Below are positions 56,107-64,000 of a DNA stretch of 64,000 nt, piece by piece. Position numbers and translations under genes: made by a program. Positions within the stretch are counted from its first letter, which is position 1. Each line of letters opens with the position of its first letter. The notes below the pieces were generated by a model. It worked only from the letters and a program-made list of their open reading frames with translations. It made no database searches and was not told where the DNA came from. Origin of the DNA: Fomes fomentarius (lineage: Eukaryota > Basidiomycota > Agaricomycetes > Polyporales > Polyporaceae); assembly GCA_022606135.1 (NCBI GenBank), contig JABYQN010000015.1:186001-250000 (forward strand), read 5' to 3'.

Positions 56107-57789
56107 ATGCCTATTCGAACGGTCAGTATAACACCGCTCTGTCGTTTTCATCACTCTGAGATATCATCTCCATCTGGTAGCCTGAATCCGCTGCATCCTC
56201 AACCGTCTCGGAGGCTGAGCTTATCGCGGCCGCTGAACCAGACACGGTGTGTTGGTTTGACGATGGCAACCTTGTCCTTGTAGCGGGAGGTTCCAAGTTC
56301 CTCGTCTATGGCGGACATCTCGCGCGCCTCTCTCCCATATTCAAAAACATGTTCTCCTTTCCTCAATCGCCATCACCAGAGCGGCCTGCAGTCGTTCTCT
56401 ACGACGAGCCCGCAATTATAAGGCGCTTCTTAGCGGCGATTCTATATACCCAGTCAGTTGGTGCCACACTTTGCGACGTGAGCGACGACTCACCCATTAC
56501 TAGAATGTCTCCCTCCCTTATCCTGGACTCCGACTACGAGACCGTTTCGGCACTCATCCACGTGGGACACAAGTACCAGATTGACAGCATCTTACGGGAC
56601 GGAATTGAGTTCCTGAAGGCCCATTTCCCCGACGACTTCCAGACATGGCGGTCTTCCCGCTATCGCGCCGACCAGAAAAGGACCTGGCCCTCCTCACCTC
56701 ATGTTCCTCCCCGATTCGAGCTCGTCCACGCTATCGGAGTCGTGGAGCTCACTCACTTCACAGAGACATTGTCCATCCTCCCGACCGCGCTTCTGGCCTG
56801 CACCCTCCTCTCTCCGTCGGAGATTGTGAATGGCTTCACGGATGCGGATGGCGCTGTCGTAGTGCTCAGCACGCAGGACCAGCATATTGTTGAACTTCCG
56901 GACTACCGGCTGTGCTCGGACCGGAGTTGTGTACACCTGTTTATGGTCATATGATTAGATAGGCTGTGTTCCTACTTACCATTTATGGTTTTCTTTGTTC
57001 TCCTACTGTACTTTCCCATGACCATATGGTTACTGTGCATTCCTGTGCGTACCAGTGCGTTCTACACTGCACCGGACTCTTCTAGACCTTATGTCTGACT
57101 CATGCTATGACTGTATCTGACTCATACGCCAATACGGACTCTGACTCATCGTCTTATGGCTACATGTGACTGCTTTATTCGCTGACTCATGGACTCATCC
57201 CTCATGTATATAAGCAGTCCCTTCTTCGCCTCTGCTCTTCAGTCGTTCGCTCACTGACTGAAGAGTAAGTCTCTTACCTACATATGCTCTACTACTTCTT
57301 ACTAACTTAGTACTTGTAGTCCCTCTCTGTTGTGACTTACAGGTACTTCACTATGCAATATAGTCGTTCGCCCACTGACTGAAGATCCCTCTCTGTTGTG
57401 ACTTACAGTCGCTCCTCGCCTTACAGGTTCAGAGTTCATCACATATGGTGTCCAGTGGGAAGGATCAGCTCTCTCAAGCTGTGACGGCTGCGATCTGTCG
57501 GGTCTTCAAGTGCATGGATAATCCCGGGCAGTGTTGGGTGCGGGACACATGTACCCCTGCTGCGCATGTCGTGCTGTCGCAGCTGTTGGAGTCGCAACAA
57601 CTGAACATCGATGCCGACCCATTTCAGCGCTGGGAGGACTACAGGAAGTTCTTCCTGACCACGAAGACCCATGAGATGTGTGATGATTGCCGGGAATGGC
57701 GCGCGGAGCTATTCGAGGCTGAGTTGCGGAAGCTCTGGATGCGGCTACCGGAGGTCTTTGGAGTCCAGGTCCAGCAATGGCAGTCTTGA
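56107..57789 (+). pseudogene. BTB/POZ gene M, split by a solo LTR
   Basis: Exons 56107-56121 (five codons), 56181-56452 and 56504-56887, then an LTR insertion, then 57447-57789. Core: V-C-W-F-D-D-G-N-L-V-L-V-A-G-G, F-L-V-Y-G-G-H-L, S-P-I-F-K-N-M-F. Middle: V-G-H-K-Y-Q-I-D, A-I-G-V-V-E-L-T-H-F-T. The LTR interrupts the region between L-S-T-Q-D-Q-H and S-G-K-D-Q-L-S-Q. After it come M-C-D-D-C, L-W-M-R-L-P-E-V-F and Q-Q-W. Apart from the insertion the exon lengths add to a whole number of codons (337), with no other stop or indel, so it was intact until recently. The 51-bp intron after the BTB domain is a multiple of three and also reads open. Confidence 0.88.
56883..57446 (+). mobile_element. 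Solo LTR with 5-bp target-site duplication
   Basis: A 554-bp block at 56888-57441 starts TGTTGAAC and ends GTTCATCA (TG...CA, near-inverted ends) and is flanked by perfect CATAT duplicates at 56883-56887 and 57442-57446. Inside are a TATATAAG box at 57207-57214 and a 3' part with internally repeated words (CACTGACTGAAGA and CCCTCTCTGTTGTGACTTACAG, each twice). No gag or pol is present, so it is an LTR left by recombination of a full retrotransposon. It sits inside BTB gene M. Confidence 0.92.
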
Positions 57790-58387
57790 GGGAGGTGTCA
57801 GAGGTACGAGGCCCGTACGGTATTTTCTAGTCGCCTCGAGAATATACTATAGTCATTCCTATGTGCTCTCTCCGTTTTTCGTATTTGCCGGCTGCAATAT
57901 ATATCCATGAACACTCTTCATCTGCCAGTGGAACCTGTACTACGATGGAATATTCTGATGCACAACACATCCCGCTTTTCTTTGGAGCCTCCTCACAGGC
58001 CTTCAGAAAATGGGCGGCTTCGAGGCTACACTATGAACTGTCTGTCACAGGTCTCTCCCGTTATTACGGCTTCCGATATTTGTCCGTGTTCATCTCTCTT
58101 ACGACTCATTATCTCTTCAGGACAGGCTCCCGTCGCATCTGACCTGGCCCTTGTATCATCTAACCCTCATCGCACACCGCCAATACACACATAACTGACA
58201 TCTGCATCCTTACGAACATGGACGTTTACTGTAGTCGCTCCGCTAATCCTCACTCTCGGCTGGTGTGATTGATTGACATCAGATGCTTTGCCAATTCGGA
58301 ATACACCCAATGTTCAGCTGATCTTTACGTGTCTTTTTTTTGACTTGGTGTATATCATGCATTTGTATGGAGATTGGATCTCCTCCC
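57790..58387. other. Intergenic between BTB gene M and P450-3
   Basis: Convergent 3' ends. No gene seen. Confidence 0.4.
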
Positions 58388-60657
58388 TCACACAGTCAGC
58401 TGGGCTATGGTGATGGCGAACTTGTCCGAACGCGGGACGATCCTACACTCGAAAGGTTCTGGTTGACTGCAAGCGGGTGGCCAGGGTCAAACCGAGGGCT
58501 CAGATATTTCATTGGCGCTGCATTCACTGACCTCGTGAATCCCGGCTTGAAGGCGGCAGGAGGCGTGTACTCGTTCCCTGCTCCATCCACAGGCTTCCGG
58601 ATGTCGAACGCCGCCACGATGTTCGCGAGCGCAAGCCAGAGACTCGCGTCGGCAAAAGCCTGGCCTGGACATACCCTATCGACCAGATCAACAAGCCACT
58701 CGGACACGGGCATTAACGCGTCAACGTGCACGGGGGCTCACCTACGTCCGAATCCAAAGATGAAACTGCTTGGAAGCTCTTGAGCATCCATGAGCTTGGC
58801 TTCGCGGAGATGACGCTCTGGAACGAACTCTTCGGGATCGGGGAAGTGGGCCGCGTTGCGGGTCATACCCCTAGGTGATCATGTTTTTCAGGTTAACGAG
58901 CGTGGTGTACAGCTAAATTGTGGTAAAACGGAGGAGACCATACCAGATGTTGGGCATCATCATGCATCCTGCTGGGATGTCGTACCCACGGTACTCGTCG
59001 TCCGACATAACACGATGGGGAATAGCTGACCACTCACTGTTAGCATGAACCGCTAGTGGGATGAGCTCGAACGTAAGGATGCGAACCTAGAGGCAGAGTA
59101 GGATTCCACCTGTAGATCTCTCACTGGTGAGTTGAACATACCGAAGGCTATGGGGGCAACGCCCTCACCGGTAAAGCTCCTCAAGCACTGCATTCAGGTA
59201 AGGCAGCGATTCGCGGTCCCCGAAGTCGGGGAGGCGATCGGGACCAACTACTCTGTCCAGCTCTTCCTGTGCTTTTCGAAGTACCCCTGGATTGCGGACC
59301 ATCGCTAGCACAAATGATGCGAGTGATCCGTGAGTCTGGAATCTCGTATTGAGAAGTGCGTAATGGGAAAGTTGAACGGGTTTTACGTACGGTCTCCGTA
59401 CCACCTATGGGAGAGACACCAGAAACTCTCTCATGAGTGAACGTAATACCAAACTAGAGACGCTTGACGAACCGCCATAGAGACTAACGCCGATAGACTG
59501 GATATCTTCAAGTTCTTCCTGGGTGGGGTTGCCCTGGTGGGGTTCGAGCAGCGACGCAATGATAGATGGCGCTGCTTCGCCCGCTGCCTGACAGACAGAA
59601 TACGCGGGCTGGCTGTCAGGTTCTCGTTATCGAAGCTGAGACAAAAACATATCCACCATAGCGTCTTTGACCATCTTCACCCCAGTCTCGCGCCAGGCAT
59701 GGAGACATGAGCGCGCCACAGCAGCGCGTCTCTTGAACCCGGCGCAGGCTGGCATCCATGCGGGCATGTGCTTCACTGAAGGAGGCTATCAATTCACGTC
59801 CTGCATGGCAGAAGTAAAGTATGACTTACACATCGGGAAGAAGTCCACCAGCATTGAACCTGGACTTCCGCCATCGTTTGTCGCAGTGAGCGAGCGCTCT
59901 GCCAACTGCACGAGTTCGTCATCCATAGAAATCAGTCGTTGGCCATACGTGATCTCTAGCAGTGTCGCAGCAACGTATCTTGTCAAGCACACGATGCGAA
60001 TTTCAGTTTCACAAACTAGGAAGGTCAGTCGTGCGAAAACATACCTGTAAAGGTGCTCCAAGAACGCTTCAGGGGCGTCGAGGAGGTTACGGAGTAGTAT
60101 ATGGGCTTCTCGGACTTGAATCGGTCGATACTGCTGCAATTCGGACTTGCTGCCGATGGCGTCGTGCATCCACTTGCGATGTTTCCGGAAACGGTCACCG
60201 ATACGTAAGAAAGGAAGCGTCGAGTCATGCCCAACCCTGAATCCGATACATCAGCAATTTGGTCTTATACACAAGGTAGAATACTCACAATTCTGTGAGA
60301 AGAACCATGCGTGGCCTGTCCGAGTATATCGCACTGCGCTTGTCCAGAAGATCTCTCGCACCCTCGAGGGAGTTGAGCACGACGGTGGGAGTCCGAAAGA
60401 GCCTAAAGTAGATGAGATCGCCTGTACGAACGTACCATGGTGAGTCGTCGCTGCATGAGAATCCCTCAGAGAGCAAACGTACCGTAAGTTTTGCCCCATG
60501 CCAGAAACGTCTTATGTTGATACTCCAGCGTGAGATGATGCACACTCCCCAATATTGGGAGGACGCTCGGGCCCGGTGGAAGCTTCCTCCCAAGCCACCT
60601 ACGCAGAAGGAGTCCACAGAAGACGAGGATGCACGTAAAAGTAGCAGCGTTATACAT
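58388..60657 (-). CDS. Cytochrome P450 (P450-3)
   Basis: Close paralogue of P450-1. Thirteen exons (60657-60483, 60421-60289, 60236-60045, 59978-59830, 59775-59657, 59587-59473, 59404-59391, 59335-59169, 59109-59087, 59025-58944, 58870-58742, 58675-58532, 58466-58388) give 506 aa. All junctions correspond to those of P450-1 and nearly all exons have the same length; exon 1 is three codons shorter and exon 5 one codon longer (M-P-A-C-A-G-F against M-P-G-A-G-F). G-G-T-E-T comes from the 14-nt exon 7; E-E-L-Y-R near 351-355; [10 protein letters not shown] with haem Cys about 435. Intron 5 here has a GT donor (GTGGAT), unlike the GC donor in P450-1. No disruption. Substrate unknown. Confidence 0.92.
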
Positions 60658-60721
60658 GGACGCAATGTTGGTGGGGGAAAATGGGGGGGCAGCATGTTGG
60701 CAAGGCTAGGGAACAGGGGAC

Positions 60722-60729
60722 AATATATA
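60722..60729 (-). promoter_or_regulatory. Probable TATA box of P450-3
   Basis: TATATATT on the minus strand about 65 bp upstream of the ATG at 60657, within ~100 bp that resembles the P450-1 promoter. Confidence 0.55.
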
Positions 60730-61598
60730 GGATGGTCAGGCGCACTATAACCCCGAACTGTGACCAAACCCCAGTATCACCGCCAATCAACGGCGTCAAG
60801 ACCTCCCTCATCGGACGTTCTTGACGTCGGGATTTAAGTGCCTGGTAGTAACGGATGGGGAGATGCCTTAGGCTAAAGCTGGTCCAAAATCACCCAGTCA
60901 GCGGACGCACTACTGAGACTTGAAATCGAAACGCCGCAAGGTGGTCACAAGGATGATGATTTGGAGGCCAATTGGGGTCGGGCTATTCGCCTTGGACGCA
61001 CTGAGGCGCCGAAATTGTGAGATGATTTGTAAACGCCATTCGGTCAGGGATGATCTGTGACTTGAAATGGTGTACCTCACGATCCATTCACGATACCAGG
61101 TGGGGTAAGGCCCACCAAGAGCGAGAATGAAGCCGATTGTAACGCACCCCACTGACATGACACGTGCAGGAGTGAACTCGGAGCTTCTATAAACACAAGT
61201 TTGCTGTGCCACTATCGCAGCCTGCTGACCCTAGTATCTGTCAGATAGTGTGATGTCTTCAACCGCCGATTCGGCTCCGAGCAGCCTGATGATAAAATGA
61301 AAACCGCGGGTTCAAATCTCACGCTGTCAAGAAAACTGCTCACTACACACGAAGCAGTTGTTACAGAACCCTTGTAAGAGTGATACGATGCCTGTTATTC
61401 CAAGAGATACACCGCCTGATCCTTTTGAATGGACAGTTCGTAAACAATAGAAATGGCGACTTACCACGAGGTTACAACGGTTACTCTGGCCGATTCACCT
61501 TTGTCGCAAACCCATTGTTAGCCTCTGCATCGTTGGGCGTAGTGTGAGCAGGTGTTGGAAATAAGGTACAAGTCGGATTCGTGAGTATACGCACCCTC
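60730..61598. other. Intergenic with a dispersed repeat copy
   Basis: Upstream of P450-3. It contains the second copy of the dispersed repeat and a tRNA-like B-box word (GGGTTCAAATCTC at about 61311) without a foldable tRNA around it. Confidence 0.4.
61347..61462 (+). repeat. Dispersed repeat, copy 2
   Basis: Aligns with 26483-26612 (GAGTGATACGATGCCTGT and GGACAGTTCGTAAAC conserved; the middle diverged). It is close to a P450 gene, as is copy 1. Confidence 0.7.
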
Positions 61599-62611
61599 TC
61601 ATGCCGCCGCCACTTCTGGAAGGGCAGGCTGGCCCCAACCGGGCACTATGATCCCGAGCAGTTCTGGAAGTTTTTTCCACAATGCACGATGCTCTTTGTC
61701 CTGGAGATCATCGAGAGGTTTGAGGCATTCCGGGCACATGCCCAACTCCTCATCCTTCACGTAGTCGGTATAGCCCGCGAATGGATCGTTATGCACCATG
61801 ACGGTCACGTACTCCTTCAGTCCTTCTATCGCGTCGCGGAGAGCCTTCTGGCATAGCTCTTTGGTTTGGCAAGTGGAAGCTGTTGGGAACGAGAGGATGC
61901 GCAGAAGCGCTTGTATGCTGGCCTCCCTGATACTTCTCCTCGCGTTGAAACATATCGCGAGGTCCTCGAGGGTCAAGTTTTCTTGCGTCCCATCACCCCG
62001 CGTGAGTCCCGATCTCCCCCGACAGGCACGCCTCACAGGACAAGAACGCCGACGGAAGGATAGAAAGCTCCCCGGTTAATCGTGCGAGGTTGATGATCCC
62101 GATGGCATGAATGTCCTCGCAGCCGTCAGAGAGCCACGTTGGAAGGGAGATCCAGGACTCGTAGTTCGATGTATGACAGGCCTTGACGTGAGCGAGAGCT
62201 TGCTCGTATAGCTCCGTCATCTGATACTTCTTGCCTAGGCGTATGCATGCAGAGAGCTCATCGAAGGAAGGCGCTCTGTTGATGAAATAGCTGTGTGTGA
62301 CCACCCGATCAGCCGTGTATCGGGTACCAATTATGCATCGATGTGACGCACCTGGATCCCTTGTCCGGCATGAGCAACCGCAGGATGTTGCGTAAGTCAT
62401 GGGCGGAGTCTGTGAAAGCAATCACCGGGCAACGGATTCTCTGTTGCCCGTAGAGAGAGACCGTGCGTGTGGGATGAGGTTGAGCGAAAAGATCCTTGAA
62501 AACGGCAGATCGGTTCGCTAAGAGTCCCACTGGCATGAAGACGCGGAACTCAACATCCCGCGCCAAGAAAATGACGGTCCCATCTTCGGACCAGAAATCG
62601 TCGTCCTTCAT
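61599..62611 (-). pseudogene. BTB/POZ gene N with a one-base frameshift
   Basis: Exon 1 62611-62352 holds D-D-D-F-W-S-E-D-G-T-V-I-F-L-A-R, F-R-V-F and A-V-F-K-D-L-F. Exon 2 from about 62305 reads L-G-K-K-Y-Q-M, I-I-N-L-A-R-L-T-G-E and F-L-S-C. Within a C-rich stretch (plus strand about 62008-62020) the frame moves by one base: upstream reads C-L-S-G-E-I-G, downstream reads G-L-T-R-G-D-G-T-Q-E-N-L and continues open to 61599 with M-C-P-E-C, L-W-K-K-L-P-E-L-L, P-G-W-G. Otherwise complete. It is either a young pseudogene or a homopolymer base-call error. An extra M-P-V-G after F-R-V-F is also unusual against F-R-V-Y-K-G-L-L. Upstream coding before 62611 is closed by a stop. Confidence 0.8.
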
Positions 62612-63235
62612 ACCCTCCTCAAGCTTCTGGACATTTGGAGCTTCTGGACATTTGGAGCTCCTGGAACATCGATAGCTATCTGATCTTCGCCCTCACACAG
62701 ACAAATCTCCCTCTGCGTCCGTGCGCAGACGTTTTCTCGTAGTGCGAGTGTCCATGAGGTAGGTTGTAGTAGAGATGGCTAAGTCAAGCTGTCGTCCTGA
62801 GAGTTGTCCTGTGTACTTACATAATGCTGGCGCCCCTCATTCTCGCGCTGACTAAGCACTCTCGTTCTCCTCTCGTCTCGTCGTCGTCGTCGTCGTCGTC
62901 CTTAGCGCCCTTTTGGATATACTCTCATGGCACGGGGAAGGGGTTGTAGTCGTACTGAAGCATTTGCCAGTGCTCGTGTTCGAACTTCGAACCTTGCAAT
63001 CCATTGACATGCCACGTGGGAATTGACAAACCACACCGCCACTGGGAGAATTGAAGGGCGCTTTTCCTCCGCGTCTCTGATTCATACCCTCACCTGTTCT
63101 CTTCGCGCTTTACTACGATCCCGGTCGCCGGTGACCAACGCGCCTCTATCGTCGCGTGGCGCACAGAAGGAGCATCAAGAACAACCGCCGGGGGCGTACG
63201 CGTAACCCACGCGTGCGGCACACACAGCCATCATC
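62612..63235. other. Divergent upstream region of BTB gene N and SWP73
   Basis: Contains a short duplication (GGACATTTGGAGCT, about 62629-62660) and a (GTC)n run at about 62879-62902. No gene seen. Confidence 0.45.
62879..62902. repeat. Trinucleotide repeat (GTC)n
   Basis: Seven to eight GTC units in the divergent promoter region. Confidence 0.9.
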
Positions 63236-64000
63236 ATGGAGGCCCAGAAACCTGCCGCAAAGTATGCTCTGTCTTCTCATTTCTCGTCTCGCGCTCTCAG
63301 CCAGAACGCCGATGACAGGAAGCGCAAGATCACGGACAAGAACTTGCCGAATGCGCTGCTGCAGACCCCCGAGTTCGCGCAGGAGTCGGCGATGTACCAG
63401 GACTTGCTCCAGATGGAGCGCAAGTTGGACTGGACAATGACGAGGAAGAGGGTGGAGGTGCATGATGCGCTGCAGAGAATCATTGCGGTGAGTACGTTTG
63501 GCATACGATCACGTTGGCTCCGGGGGTCGTTTGGAGGAAGAGGACGCAATAGGGTGGCTCGGTCGATACAAGAGACCACCGTCACCTTACGGTTGGTAGA
63601 CGGAGTTGGATGCATGGTGGATTGATCGTGGACGCTGCTGTTTTCTGGAGGAGTTGAGAGAAATTCAGGGGGGTTCACACTGGCTGCGAGCCTCGGATTT
63701 TACAGCTTACTGACACTGTGTTGGCGAGAATAGGCCACGAGGACTCTCAGGATATTTCTAAGCCATACCGTCTCTGGCCAGGCGTGGCAGCGGGAAGGAG
63801 TCGAGGGCGACGCTGCACCAAATCCGGAGACGGGAGAGAACATCCCTGCATGGCAGCTGAGGATAGACGGGCGGATGCTCGAGGTGCGTCGACTCTTCCT
63901 GTCACCTGTCGCTTATTTTCACGCGCATATATGCGAAGTTGCCGAACCAAAGATCGAAAGACCGGAATCCGCCACGCAAGTTCTCGAGCCTTATCAAGCA
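63236..64000 (+). CDS. SWP73: SWI/SNF complex subunit Swp73/BAF60-like (3' end outside window)
   Basis: Subunit of SWI/SNF- or RSC-type chromatin remodellers. Exons 63236-63487, 63734-63883 and 63939 onward are visible; the gene runs off the right edge, so the SWIB domain is not seen. Signature pieces: K-R-K-I-T-D-K-N-L-P near 29-38; Q-M-E-R-K-L-D-W-T near 59-67; R-T-L-R-I-F-L-S-H-T-V-S near 87-98; P-A-W-Q-L-R-I-D-G-R-M-L-E near 122-134; R-K-F-S-S-L-I-K at the end. These fit the BAF60 pattern around the conserved R-I-F/Y-I-S and W-x-L-R-I-E-G-x-L-L blocks. Some relatives have longer N-termini, so an upstream exon cannot be excluded. Intron 1 is 246 bp, the longest among the conserved genes here. 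Confidence 0.88.

Noticed and set aside
61230..61330. tRNA-like B-box (GGGTTCAAATCTC)
   Set aside because: No matching T-stem, anticodon arm or acceptor stem can be folded around it.
1..64000. CRISPR arrays, bacterial operons, virus-like or full-length transposon genes
   Set aside because: None seen. The only clear mobile-element sequence is the solo LTR at 56888-57441; no polymerase, integrase or transposase motif was found.

Overview
This window looks like an accessory-rich stretch of an Agaricomycete (basidiomycete) genome, most likely a polypore. The grounds are dense short GT-AG introns of about 48-75 bp, a Val tRNA, and families that expand in wood-decay fungi: BTB/POZ proteins, many-exon cytochrome P450s, F-box proteins and medium-chain reductases. 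A few conserved housekeeping genes lie among them: Arp2/3 subunit 5, a mitochondrial-type pseudouridine synthase, and at the right edge a Swp73/BAF60 chromatin-remodelling subunit cut by the window end. All exon models were built by eye from splice consensus, reading-frame phase and comparison between copies inside the window.

Layout. 1-8 kb: ARPC5 (-), two convergent paralogues of an unrecognised family with a hydrophobic Gly/Ala-rich tail (2.8-5.5 kb), and an F-box-like gene (-). 8-14.6 kb: two tandem NAD(P)H reductases (-) with a solo C-terminal exon of a third copy between them, the pseudouridine synthase (-), and a DUF7770-like gene (+). 15.6-23.4 kb: a BTB cluster of seven loci, three intact and four broken. 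24-31 kb: P450-1 (+), a decayed DUF7702-like membrane gene and P450-2 (-). 31-42 kb: tRNA-Val(UAC), two divergent coiled-coil/low-complexity genes, a Ser-rich membrane protein, and long gene-poor DNA with simple repeats. 42-48 kb: a second BTB cluster (three intact, one pseudogene), followed by an F-box/leucine-rich gene. 51-57.8 kb: a decayed multi-pass membrane gene, a BTB pseudogene (-), and a BTB gene split by a 554-bp solo LTR with a perfect 5-bp target duplication. 58-64 kb: P450-3 (-), a BTB gene with one frameshift (-), and Swp73 (+).

The main story is birth and death of BTB genes. Fourteen loci share one architecture: an N-terminal D/E-E-F-W-x-x-D-G-T BTB entry, a helical middle (HKY...NIARLT), and a C-terminal CxxC...W-x2-LP...W motif. 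Six look intact. Eight show nonsense codons, indels, 5' or 3' loss, or LTR insertion. P450-1 and P450-3 share all exon junctions and a similar promoter and each sits beside BTB loci, so blocks carrying P450 plus BTB have probably been copied within this region.
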